Assembly (NCBI GenBank): GCA_044464485.1
Contig: JBIQLG010000006.1
Span: 1-64,000, forward strand
DNA from: Terrimesophilobacter sp044464485
GTDB lineage: Bacteria > Actinomycetota > Actinomycetes > Actinomycetales > Microbacteriaceae
Direction: 5' to 3'
DNA length: 64,000 bases
Part shown: positions 9,437 through 15,921 of the stretch, one piece after another
How positions within the stretch are numbered: the first letter of the stretch is position 1
Layout of the letters: the number at the start of each line of letters is the position of its first letter
Translations under genes and position numbers: made by a program
The notes under the pieces: generated by a model
What the model saw: only the letters and a program-made list of their open reading frames with translations
Databases searched by the model: none
What the model was told of the DNA's origin: nothing

Positions 9437-9836
9437 CGTCGCAGAGAAGCTCCAGCGCAAGTCGCAGCGAGCAACGGCTGTCAAGCAGGTTCGATTGAAG
9501 CTTGTCTACATCGATTTCTGGTCTGCAGTGAAGCTGTCGTTTTTAATCTCCCTCTGCATAGCGATTGTGCAGATCGTCGCGACGTTCCTGCTGTGGATGG
9601 TGCTGAATTCCACGGGCATTTTCACCCAGCTCACCAACATCCTCGTCGACATTCTCGGGGATCCGACCTTTAGCGTGCTCGACAGCTTTTCTCTTGCGAA
9701 GGTGATGCTGTTCACGGGAATTGTAGCTGTGCTCAGCCTCATCATCGGGACGGCATTAGGTGCGATCGCGGCCCTCATTTACAACTTGAGCGTGAAGCTG
9801 ACCGGCGGATTACTTGTCGGTTTCACCAATAACTAA
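9429..9836 (+). CDS. DUF3566 transmembrane protein
   Basis: This 135-residue membrane protein directly follows gyrA in many Actinobacteria. A basic N-terminal segment (residues 1-30, rich in Lys, Arg and Gln) is followed by two hydrophobic helices, about residues 37-60 and 90-118. Between them lies the conserved TGIFTQLTNILVDI segment. The start ATG at 9429 lies inside the gyrA stop region (AATGAGTAG), so the two genes overlap by 8 bases. No enzymatic motif is visible. The role is unknown; the stable position next to gyrase and the division genes is known but unexplained. Confidence 0.85.
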   Translation: MSSVAEKLQRKSQRATAVKQVRLKLVYIDFWSAVKLSFLISLCIAIVQIVATFLLWMVLNSTGIFTQLTNILVDILGDPTFSVLDSFSLAKVMLFTGIVAVLSLIIGTALGAIAALIYNLSVKLTGGLLVGFTNN

Positions 9837-9841
9837 ACGGA

Positions 9842-9870
9842 TTACACGATACGAGGGTGGGTGCGATAAT
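9842..9870 (+). promoter_or_regulatory. Promoter of the tRNA-Ile/tRNA-Ala pair
   Basis: TTACAC (9842-9847) and an extended -10 TGCGATAAT (GATAAT at 9865-9870) are 17 bases apart and place transcription start about 12 bases before tRNA-Ile. The same GATAATCTC string precedes tRNA-Leu at 23022-23030. Confidence 0.55.
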
Positions 9871-9888
9871 CTCGTATCTGCCTTACTC

Positions 9889-9962
9889 GGGGATATAGCT
9901 CAGGCGGTTAGAGCGCTTCGCTGATAACGAAGAGGTCCCAGGTTCAAGTCCTGGTATCCCCA
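9889..9962 (+). tRNA. tRNA-Ile (anticodon GAU)
   Basis: The 74-base cloverleaf has a 7-bp acceptor (GGGGATA with TATCCCC) and discriminator A at 9962. The anticodon loop CTGATAA is held by a CTTCG/CGAAG stem, and the T arm contains GGTTCAAGTCC. The 3' CCA is not encoded. An Ile-Ala tRNA pair downstream of gyrA is standard in Actinobacteria. Confidence 0.97.
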
Positions 9963-9973
9963 CTCGACGATAA

Positions 9974-10046
9974 GGGGCCTTAGCTCAATTGGTAGAGCGC
10001 CTGCTTTGCAAGCAGGAGGTCAGGGGTTCGATTCCCCTAGGCTCCA
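9974..10046 (+). tRNA. tRNA-Ala (anticodon UGC)
   Basis: The cloverleaf has acceptor GGGGCCT paired with AGGCTCC (one G-T pair) and discriminator A at 10046. The anticodon loop is TTTGCAA and the T-loop is GGTTCGATTCC. Unlike the other two tRNAs in the window, the CCA end is encoded (10047-10049). It lies 11 bases after tRNA-Ile and is probably co-transcribed with it. Confidence 0.97.
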
Positions 10047-10124
10047 CCAGGTGCGTTCGTGTTCCGACCGCTCGGGATGCGACATCCGTAGGGTGCGGAA
10101 ATGTCGGCCCCCCGCTCAAAAAAC

Positions 10125-10661
10125 TCAGCTCTCGGCGAGGGCATCGGGCTCGTCGCTCACCCAGAGCTCGTCGTCGGCACGAAGCGTTTGCCATGCCGCA
10201 TAGGCGATCCCTGCAGCGGCCACAATTCCCACGCCGATCAAAATGTATCGACCTGGCCCGCCGCTGGACTTTGCCGGAACAACGGACTTCGAACTCGAGC
10301 GCGCCACACGACCCAGGGCCTGGCGAACCTGCGGGCTCTTGGCGACTTCGAGAGCGGCAAGCGCGGTACCCAGCGCAGAGGACATGGCGGGCAGGATGTC
10401 GCGCGACACCTTTTCTCGTGTGGTCCCCGCGAAGTGCCGACCGGCATCGAGTCCCGACTCTACGCCGGGGCGAATACGGGACTCGTACACGTCCCGAACC
10501 CGAGGCGCGACTTCTTCGCGCGTGACATGCGCGAGCTGCCGGCGAGCTTCCTTCACCACTTTCGTGGCGTGGTCCAGTACTTCCTTTTGGTCATCCCAGA
10601 GGTCCGAAGCACCGCGCTTGAGTCGCTTGAGTTCTCGTTGCCGTTTACGTGACAGTTTCAT
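10125..10661 (-). CDS. Hypothetical protein with basic N-terminus and one C-terminal membrane helix
   Basis: I recognise no named family in this 178-residue protein. It starts with a very basic stretch (MKLSRKRQRELKRLKRG), followed by a long helical region to about residue 120. A Ser/Pro/Gly linker leads to one transmembrane helix at about residues 140-158 (ILIGVGIVAAAGIAYAAW) and an acidic tail. A Shine-Dalgarno GGAGG lies just before the ATG. It faces the tRNA pair convergently and is divergent from ppiA. Its position corresponds to that of small membrane proteins near ppiA in other Actinobacteria. The coding call is well supported; the function is unknown. Confidence 0.75.
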   Translation of the reverse strand: MKLSRKRQRELKRLKRGASDLWDDQKEVLDHATKVVKEARRQLAHVTREEVAPRVRDVYESRIRPGVESGLDAGRHFAGTTREKVSRDILPAMSSALGTALAALEVAKSPQVRQALGRVARSSSKSVVPAKSSGGPGRYILIGVGIVAAAGIAYAAWQTLRADDELWVSDEPDALAES

Positions 10662-10814
10662 CGGTAACCTCCGTCGTGTGGTGGTCGGATACGCACTCTA
10701 TCCTCCCATGGGCCATGGTTGCAGCAAACACTGTCACGCTGAACGAACGCTGACCGCCCCCTGAGTTCGCAGGTCCCGCAGGCGTGCACTCCCGCGGTGT
10801 GAAAGAATTGCGGA

Positions 10815-11354
10815 ATGCCTTCACACACGCACGTTGCCACACTGCACACCAACCTCGGTGACATCAAAATCAACCTTCTCCCCAACCATGCTCCGAAGAC
10901 TGTCGCGAACTTTGTTGGACTCGCCACGGGAACAATCGAGTGGACTGATCCGGCCACGAACGAAAAGACGAACCGCCCACTGTATGACGGCGTGATCTTC
11001 CACCGCATCATCGACGACTTCATGATTCAGGGCGGGGATCCGCTCGGTCAGGGGATCGGCGGCCCCGGCTACCAGTTCGACGACGAGATTCACCCCGAAT
11101 TGAATTTCAATGAACCGTATGTGCTCGCGATGGCGAACGCCGGCAAGCAAATGGGCCGCGGCACGAACGGCTCGCAGTTTTTCATCACGACCGTTCCCAC
11201 GCCCTGGCTTCAGGGAAAGCACACCATTTTCGGCGTCGTCGAGGGTGAAGAATCGCGCAGCACTGTCAAGAAGATCGAATCGGTCAAGAAGGATGGTCGC
11301 GATCGGCCCATCGAGCCTGTCGTGATCGAAAGCGTGACGATCGACGAGCTCTGA
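10815..11354 (+). CDS. ppiA: Peptidyl-prolyl cis-trans isomerase, cyclophilin type
   Basis: This 179-residue cyclophilin lacks a signal peptide and is therefore probably cytoplasmic. The family motifs are clear: FHRIIDDFMIQGGDP includes the catalytic Arg and Gln, and NGSQFFITT and HTIFGVV follow. The start is ATG 10815. It has no strong Shine-Dalgarno sequence but a possible AAGAAT -10 box six bases upstream of the ATG, consistent with a leaderless or very short-leader transcript. The gene occupies the same place in Mycobacterium, after the Ile and Ala tRNAs. The rhomboid gene begins 2 bases after its stop. Confidence 0.95.
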   Translation: MPSHTHVATLHTNLGDIKINLLPNHAPKTVANFVGLATGTIEWTDPATNEKTNRPLYDGVIFHRIIDDFMIQGGDPLGQGIGGPGYQFDDEIHPELNFNEPYVLAMANAGKQMGRGTNGSQFFITTVPTPWLQGKHTIFGVVEGEESRSTVKKIESVKKDGRDRPIEPVVIESVTIDEL

Positions 11355-11356
11355 AG

Positions 11357-12202
11357 GTGACGGAGGAATCGACGAAATCTTCGGATACGTGTTATCGGCA
11401 TCCGAAGCGCCAAAGTTTTATTCTGTGCCAGCGCTGTGGCAGGACGATTTGTCCTGAGTGTCAGACCCCCGCAGCCGTTGGTTTCCACTGCCCGGAATGC
11501 ATGAAGGAAGCGAGACAGACCGCGCCGCGGCGAGCACCTGCCGCGGTGCGCGCATTTCGGGTGGGCAGTTCCACGCCGGTCGTCACCTATTCCATCATTG
11601 CGCTGTGCGTGCTCATTTACATCACACAGTTGGTGAGCAATGGCGTCGTGACCGACGCTCTCTTTTACCATCCGTTCCTGACGGAAACGCAGCCGTGGCG
11701 AATGGTCACGTCGCTGTTTTTGCACTCGCCGTCGTCGTATCTCCACATCCTGTTCAACATGTTTTCGTTGTTCGTGATCGGACCGCCGCTCGAGCATGCT
11801 CTTGGTCGCTGGCGTTTTCTCGCGCTATATCTGCTGAGCGGCCTGGGCGGCTCGGTCGCGGTTCTGCTGCTGGCGCCCACGACGGGCGTTCTCGGTGCCT
11901 CTGGCGCGATTTTCGGCCTGCTCGGCGCTTTCTTCATCATTCAGCGGCGACTCGGCGGCAGGAACGTTTCGATCATCGTGGTGATCGTCATCAACCTGGT
12001 CCTGGGGTTCATCATTCCGAACGTGGCGTGGCAAGCGCACGTGGGCGGACTTGTGGTGGGCGCCGCTGTCGCCTTTGCACTGCTGAAGACGCGGTCCTCC
12101 ACTCAGCGAACCCGTCAATTGCTGCTGTTGGGGGCAGTACTGGCTGCCCTGATTGTCGTGACGATAGTGGGTGTTGCTCTGCTGCACAGCCGGTTCGCCT
12201 GA
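11357..12202 (+). CDS. Rhomboid-family intramembrane serine protease with N-terminal zinc-finger-like domain
   Basis: Rhomboids cleave substrates within the membrane using a Ser-His dyad. In this 281-residue protein Ser182 lies in GASGAIFG and His228 in the AHVGG helix, the two catalytic motifs. Six hydrophobic helices run from about residue 75 to 275. Residues 12-48 form a Cys/His-rich module (CxxHP, CxxC, CxxC, HCxxC) resembling a B-box or treble-clef zinc site, common in actinobacterial rhomboids. The start is GTG at 11357, two bases after the ppiA stop, so the two are likely co-translated. The substrate is unknown. The gene ends convergently opposite crgA. Confidence 0.92.
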   Translation: MTEESTKSSDTCYRHPKRQSFILCQRCGRTICPECQTPAAVGFHCPECMKEARQTAPRRAPAAVRAFRVGSSTPVVTYSIIALCVLIYITQLVSNGVVTDALFYHPFLTETQPWRMVTSLFLHSPSSYLHILFNMFSLFVIGPPLEHALGRWRFLALYLLSGLGGSVAVLLLAPTTGVLGASGAIFGLLGAFFIIQRRLGGRNVSIIVVIVINLVLGFIIPNVAWQAHVGGLVVGAAVAFALLKTRSSTQRTRQLLLLGAVLAALIVVTIVGVALLHSRFA

Positions 12203-12205
12203 GCG

Positions 12206-12236
12206 TTACCCACAGGCTTATCCACAGTGGGGATAA
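12206..12236. other. Cluster of three DnaA boxes
   Basis: Within 31 bases there is TTACCCACA (12206-12214, one mismatch), a perfect TTATCCACA (12218-12226), and an opposed TGGGGATAA (12228-12236, one mismatch). The gap lies between two convergent genes, so it is not a promoter. The last two boxes also form an imperfect inverted repeat, so a terminator role is an alternative, but there is no T run. Confidence 0.6.
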
Positions 12237-12276
12237 TTACATGACTGTAATTGTTCAGACCATCCAGCGGCGTTGT

Positions 12277-12519
12277 CTATGAGCGCCAACGCGTGGTCAT
12301 GAGGAATCCGACGAAGAGGATTCCGAAACCCACCAAGATGTTGCCGTCCTTGAGAGACGCGATCGGCAGAGTGCTCTGGCTCACGTAGTACACAATGATC
12401 CAGGCAAGACCCAGCAGCATGAGCCCGAACATGATCGGCTTGAACCAGACCGCATTGGGAGCGTCGTCTCCTGAACGGTGTTCCTGCGGCGGGTTACTCT
12501 TCGCATTGCTTCGTGCCAT
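12277..12519 (-). CDS. crgA: Cell division protein CrgA
   Basis: CrgA is a small actinobacterial membrane protein that helps assemble the division machinery and interacts with FtsZ and penicillin-binding proteins. This 80-residue copy has two transmembrane helices (about residues 28-46 and 60-75). The typical linker YYVSQSTLPIASLKDGN lies between them, and the end is MTTRWR. The N-terminus is charged. A TAGAAT box lies six bases upstream of the ATG, so the transcript is probably leaderless. It sits between the rhomboid and sortase genes near the FHA-kinase operon, its usual neighbourhood. Confidence 0.93.
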   Translation of the reverse strand: MARSNAKSNPPQEHRSGDDAPNAVWFKPIMFGLMLLGLAWIIVYYVSQSTLPIASLKDGNILVGFGILFVGFLMTTRWRS

Positions 12520-12525
12520 GCCCGA

Positions 12526-12531
12526 ATTCTA
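12526..12531 (-). promoter_or_regulatory. -10 box of crgA (leaderless)
   Basis: TAGAAT on the minus strand is separated by 6 bases from the crgA ATG (12519), so transcription should begin at or beside the start codon. Confidence 0.55.
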
Positions 12532-12582
12532 TCCCGAAAGCGCGCGGTGCTCGCCGCGCGAAGGCCGCCGCCCCTGATTCAT

Positions 12583-12588
12583 TAGACT
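12583..12588 (+). promoter_or_regulatory. -10 box of the sortase gene (leaderless)
   Basis: TAGACT ends 7 bases before the ATG at 12596 and no Shine-Dalgarno sequence is present, consistent with a leaderless transcript. Confidence 0.5.
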
Positions 12589-12595
12589 CAAAACT

Positions 12596-13372
12596 ATGCC
12601 AGAACCCTCGACGGTCACCCGAAGGACCGTCACGCAGCAGCGTCGTCGCCAACGCCGACGGCTGAGCGTCGTGGGTGTTATCGGAGAGCTTTTCATCACC
12701 GCCGGCGTGCTCGTCTTTCTCTTTCTTGGCTGGCAGCTGTGGCTCAACGACATCATTGTGGGCGACGAGCAGAACCAGGCTGCCGCTGATCTGGCCAAGT
12801 CGTGGGACTCGGGGGACTTCTCGCTCAATCGCGAACCCACGAAAACCGATTACGGCACTCCGGCAATCACCGCGGCGCCCGAAGCGAACGCCACTTTCGC
12901 CGTGATGTACGCACCGCGCTTCGGCAGCGATTGGGCCCGCGAGGTGGCAGAAGGAATCGGCGTTCATGACGTGCTGAACACACGCCGCATCGGACACTAC
13001 CCACAAACACAGCTGCCCGGACAGCTTGGCAACGTCGCCCTCGCGGCCCACCGACTCACCTACGGTGCGCCGTTCCGCGATATCGACCAATTGCGGCTCG
13101 GCGACAAGCTGTACCTCAAAACGAAAGACGGTTACTACACCTACAGTTTCCGCAACCTCGAATACGTGAGCCCTCACGGTGTCGGAGTGCTGGAGCCCGT
13201 GCCGCAGCATCCGGGAGTGAGCGCGACGGATCGCATCCTCACGATCATGAGCTGCAATCCGAAGTTCTCGGTTGCTGAACGGTTGGTGGCATACGCGGTC
13301 TTTGATTCGTGGCAACCCATTTCTGCAGGGCCCCCCGCCGAGATTGCCGCACTCGTGAATGCGAAAGGTTGA
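12596..13372 (+). CDS. Class E sortase
   Basis: Sortases join secreted proteins to the cell wall by cleaving a C-terminal sorting signal. This 258-residue enzyme has a very basic cytoplasmic start, one membrane anchor at about residues 25-47, and an extracellular catalytic domain. His152 lies in LAAHRLTYG, Cys220 in IMSCNPKFS, and Arg229 in VAERLV. The S-C-N-P-K-F-S context and the membrane anchor identify class E, which recognises LAxTG rather than LPxTG. A matching LAFTG protein is encoded at 42502-45111. The gene is followed by a 52-codon membrane gene and pabA with tight spacing, probably as one transcript. Confidence 0.92.
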   Translation: MPEPSTVTRRTVTQQRRRQRRRLSVVGVIGELFITAGVLVFLFLGWQLWLNDIIVGDEQNQAAADLAKSWDSGDFSLNREPTKTDYGTPAITAAPEANATFAVMYAPRFGSDWAREVAEGIGVHDVLNTRRIGHYPQTQLPGQLGNVALAAHRLTYGAPFRDIDQLRLGDKLYLKTKDGYYTYSFRNLEYVSPHGVGVLEPVPQHPGVSATDRILTIMSCNPKFSVAERLVAYAVFDSWQPISAGPPAEIAALVNAKG

Positions 13373-13375
13373 TCG

Positions 13376-13534
13376 ATGTACGGAATGCTGTGGCGCGTGC
13401 TTCCCGGTCCGGCGTGGCTGAAGATCGTGGAACTTCTGGTTCTGCTGGCTGTGGTGCTGTTGTGCCTGGTGGAGTGGGTATTCCCCTGGGTCAATTCGCT
13501 GCTCCCCACACAGGAAGTGACGGTCAACGGATGA
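13376..13534 (+). CDS. Small single-pass membrane protein (52 residues)
   Basis: A 52-codon frame starts at ATG 13376, 3 bases after the sortase stop. Its TGA overlaps the ATG of pabA (ATGA, 13531-13534). The product begins MYGMLWRVLPGP and has one strongly hydrophobic helix from about residue 16 to 38, then the short tail FPWVNSLLPTQEVTVNG. I recall similar short proteins at this place in other Microbacteriaceae, but that is from memory. Overlap at both ends, the membrane profile and the conserved position make it likely to be real. The function is unknown. Confidence 0.7.
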   Translation: MYGMLWRVLPGPAWLKIVELLVLLAVVLLCLVEWVFPWVNSLLPTQEVTVNG

Positions 13535-14169
13535 CGTCGATCTTGGTCGTAGACAACTACGACAGTTTTGTGTACACGCTGAACTCCTATCTGCTGCAGT
13601 TGGGCGCGCGTACCACCGTCGTGCGCAACGATGATTTCGACGAAGCGGATGCCGCCCGGCACGCCGCGAAGTTTGACGGCGTCCTGCTCTCGCCGGGGCC
13701 GGGGACCCCGGCAAACGCTGGCGTGTCCATCCCGCTTGTGCATGCCGCCCTGTCATCGGGTCAGCCGCTGCTGGGCGTGTGTCTCGGGCACCAGGCGATT
13801 GCGGAAGCGCTTTCGGCGACGGTGACGATCGCCGAGGAACTCATGCATGGTAAGACCTCGGTGATCACGCATGACGGGAGCGAGCTTTATGAGGATGTGC
13901 CGCAGCCGTTCACGGCGACGCGGTATCACTCGCTGGCCATTGTGGACTCCACCGTGCCTGCCGAACTGACCGTGACATCGCGCACTCAGGGTGGCGTGAT
14001 CATGGGAGTGCAGCATGCGAGCGCCCCCGTGTACGGCGTGCAATTCCACCCCGAGTCGGTGCTGACAGAAGGCGGTTACCACCTTCTCGCAAACTGGCTC
14101 ACCGTTGCCGGTCTCACCACTGCGAAGGACGCTGCAGCGGGCCTCAACCCCCTGGTGAACCTGAACTAA
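13531..14169 (+). CDS. pabA: Glutamine amidotransferase, anthranilate/aminodeoxychorismate synthase component II
   Basis: This 212-residue class I amidotransferase releases ammonia from glutamine for a chorismate-using partner (TrpE or PabB). The catalytic Cys is in GVCLGHQA, and His and Glu are in QFHPES. The oxyanion segment LLSPGPGTP is also present. The start is ATG 13531, overlapping the preceding small gene by 4 bases. No PabB/TrpE gene is nearby, so folate versus tryptophan use cannot be decided. In mycobacteria the gene at this place is called trpG. The stop overlaps the stop of the convergent pknB by 4 bases. Confidence 0.9.
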   Translation: MTSILVVDNYDSFVYTLNSYLLQLGARTTVVRNDDFDEADAARHAAKFDGVLLSPGPGTPANAGVSIPLVHAALSSGQPLLGVCLGHQAIAEALSATVTIAEELMHGKTSVITHDGSELYEDVPQPFTATRYHSLAIVDSTVPAELTVTSRTQGGVIMGVQHASAPVYGVQFHPESVLTEGGYHLLANWLTVAGLTTAKDAAAGLNPLVNLN

Positions 14170-15860
14170 CTGCCCGTGCAGTAGGTGAGGGTGATCGACG
14201 ACTTCTGCGGGTGAACACCCGGAGCCAGCGACTGAGCGGTGACGACATTTCCGCTGCAGCTGCCATCCGGGTTCAACGCGATATTGACGCCGAGAGGCAG
14301 CAGTTCGCGGTTCGCATCGGAAATCGGTTTCCCGACGACCTTCGGGATCTCAATGAGACCATCGGAGATCAAGAGATCAACCGTGGTGCCCTTGCGTACG
14401 GTTGTTCCGCCATCCGGGCTCGTGCCCATGACAATTCCATTGGGAACGGATGTCGAGTGCGCGGTCGTGGTTTTACCGTAAGTCAAACCCGCGCTCGTGA
14501 GCGCGCTGATCGCTGCCTCCTCGGTCATGTTGGTGACGATCGGAATCGCGATGAGCGTCTGTCCCGTGGAAACCCATACCTTGACCGTGAACTTTTTCGC
14601 GACCTTCGTGCCGGGAGGCGGGTCCATGCGGGTGATGGTTCCGGCGGGTGCGGTCTCGCTCGGTTCTCCGGAGCGGCTGGGAATCAACTGGAGATCCGTC
14701 AGCTTTTGGGCACCCGCCTCATACGTCATTCCGACCACGTTGGGAACGTGAACTGCGACATCCACCGCGATCTTGGTGGGCTGCAGGTTGAGAACCCAGA
14801 ACATTACCCCGGCGAGGATGACCGCCATGACCGTGACGCCGGCCCAGATCCAGGCAACCGGGGGCCGCGACTGGGTGCGCACGACACGGTCGTCCGACGA
14901 GTTGGCGAGCTGTCGGAGCGTCGCTTCGGAGCCGGCACGCGCGGCGGGATTGGTTCCGAAGAGCGTCGCGTTGAAATCGTCCTTGGGGATTTTCTTGACC
15001 GGAACTTCGCCGGCCGCCGCGGCCTCCAGGGCACTGCGGAACTCTGCAGCGGACTGGTATCTGGCGAACTTGTCCTTTTCGAGCGAGTGCAGCACCACGG
15101 CATCCATGGCCGGAGAAACCTTGGGATTGAGCGAACTCGGGCGAGCCGGCGCCTCGCTGATGTGCTGGTACGCAACGGCGACGGGCCGGTCGCCGTAAAA
15201 CGGTGGCTTGCCGGTGAGGACTTCGAAGAGCACGACGCCCGTGGAGTACAGATCGGTGCGGGCGTCCACCGTTTCGCCGCGCGCCTGCTCCGGCGAAAAG
15301 TACTGCGCGGTACCCAGAACAGTGCTGGTGTCCGCCACCGTCGCCGAATTGTCGGAGACCGCTCTGGCGATTCCGAAATCCATCACCTTCACCTGGCCGT
15401 TTTGAGTGACCATGATGTTTCCCGGCTTGACGTCACGGTGAACGAGAAGCGCGCGATGGCTGTACTCCAGCGCCGTAAGCACCTGCGAAATGATCCGTGC
15501 CGCCTCGGCGGGGTCGAGCGGGCCGTCAGCGATGATGTCCTTCAGGAGTCTGCCGTCGACGAACTCCATGACAATGAACGGAACCTGCGTTTCAAACCCG
15601 TTCGCATCGCGAACGGTCTCTTCACCTGCGTCGAATACGCGAACGATCGTGGGGTGCGCCATTCTGGCGGCCTTTTGAGCTTCTTCGCGAAAGAGGAGGC
15701 GAAACTTGGGATCGTTGGCGAGGGAGGGCTTGAGAAGTTTGATGGCCACTTTTCGACCGAGACGGGTGTCGATTCCCGAGTGCACGTCTGCCATTCCGCC
15801 GTGGCCGAGAAGTGCACCGATCTGGTACCTGCCAGCGAGCAGGCGAGTACCTTCAGTCAC
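14166..15860 (-). CDS. pknB: Serine/threonine protein kinase PknB-like with three PASTA domains
   Basis: This 564-residue receptor kinase senses peptidoglycan or lipid II fragments and phosphorylates division and wall proteins. The kinase domain (residues 10-275) has the glycine loop GHGGMADV, Lys41, the HRDVKPGN loop with Asp143, and DFG at 161-163. Several Thr residues lie in the activation loop (174-184). A juxtamembrane region and a helix at about 340-360 follow. Three extracellular PASTA repeats begin near residues 375, 442 and 512. The start is GTG 15860. It is the last gene of the minus-strand operon, 61 bases after pknA. Confidence 0.95.
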   Translation of the reverse strand: MTEGTRLLAGRYQIGALLGHGGMADVHSGIDTRLGRKVAIKLLKPSLANDPKFRLLFREEAQKAARMAHPTIVRVFDAGEETVRDANGFETQVPFIVMEFVDGRLLKDIIADGPLDPAEAARIISQVLTALEYSHRALLVHRDVKPGNIMVTQNGQVKVMDFGIARAVSDNSATVADTSTVLGTAQYFSPEQARGETVDARTDLYSTGVVLFEVLTGKPPFYGDRPVAVAYQHISEAPARPSSLNPKVSPAMDAVVLHSLEKDKFARYQSAAEFRSALEAAAAGEVPVKKIPKDDFNATLFGTNPAARAGSEATLRQLANSSDDRVVRTQSRPPVAWIWAGVTVMAVILAGVMFWVLNLQPTKIAVDVAVHVPNVVGMTYEAGAQKLTDLQLIPSRSGEPSETAPAGTITRMDPPPGTKVAKKFTVKVWVSTGQTLIAIPIVTNMTEEAAISALTSAGLTYGKTTTAHSTSVPNGIVMGTSPDGGTTVRKGTTVDLLISDGLIEIPKVVGKPISDANRELLPLGVNIALNPDGSCSGNVVTAQSLAPGVHPQKSSITLTYCTGS

Positions 15861-15921
15861 GTGTCTGTCTCCCGGGTGCAGCGGTGATGTTTAGTCAGTG
15901 TACCCGCAAGTCTATGACCGC

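Noticed and set aside
14211..15887. A 558-codon open frame on the plus strand
   Set aside because: It is antisense to pknB, whose kinase and PASTA motifs are intact; the translated product has no motif.
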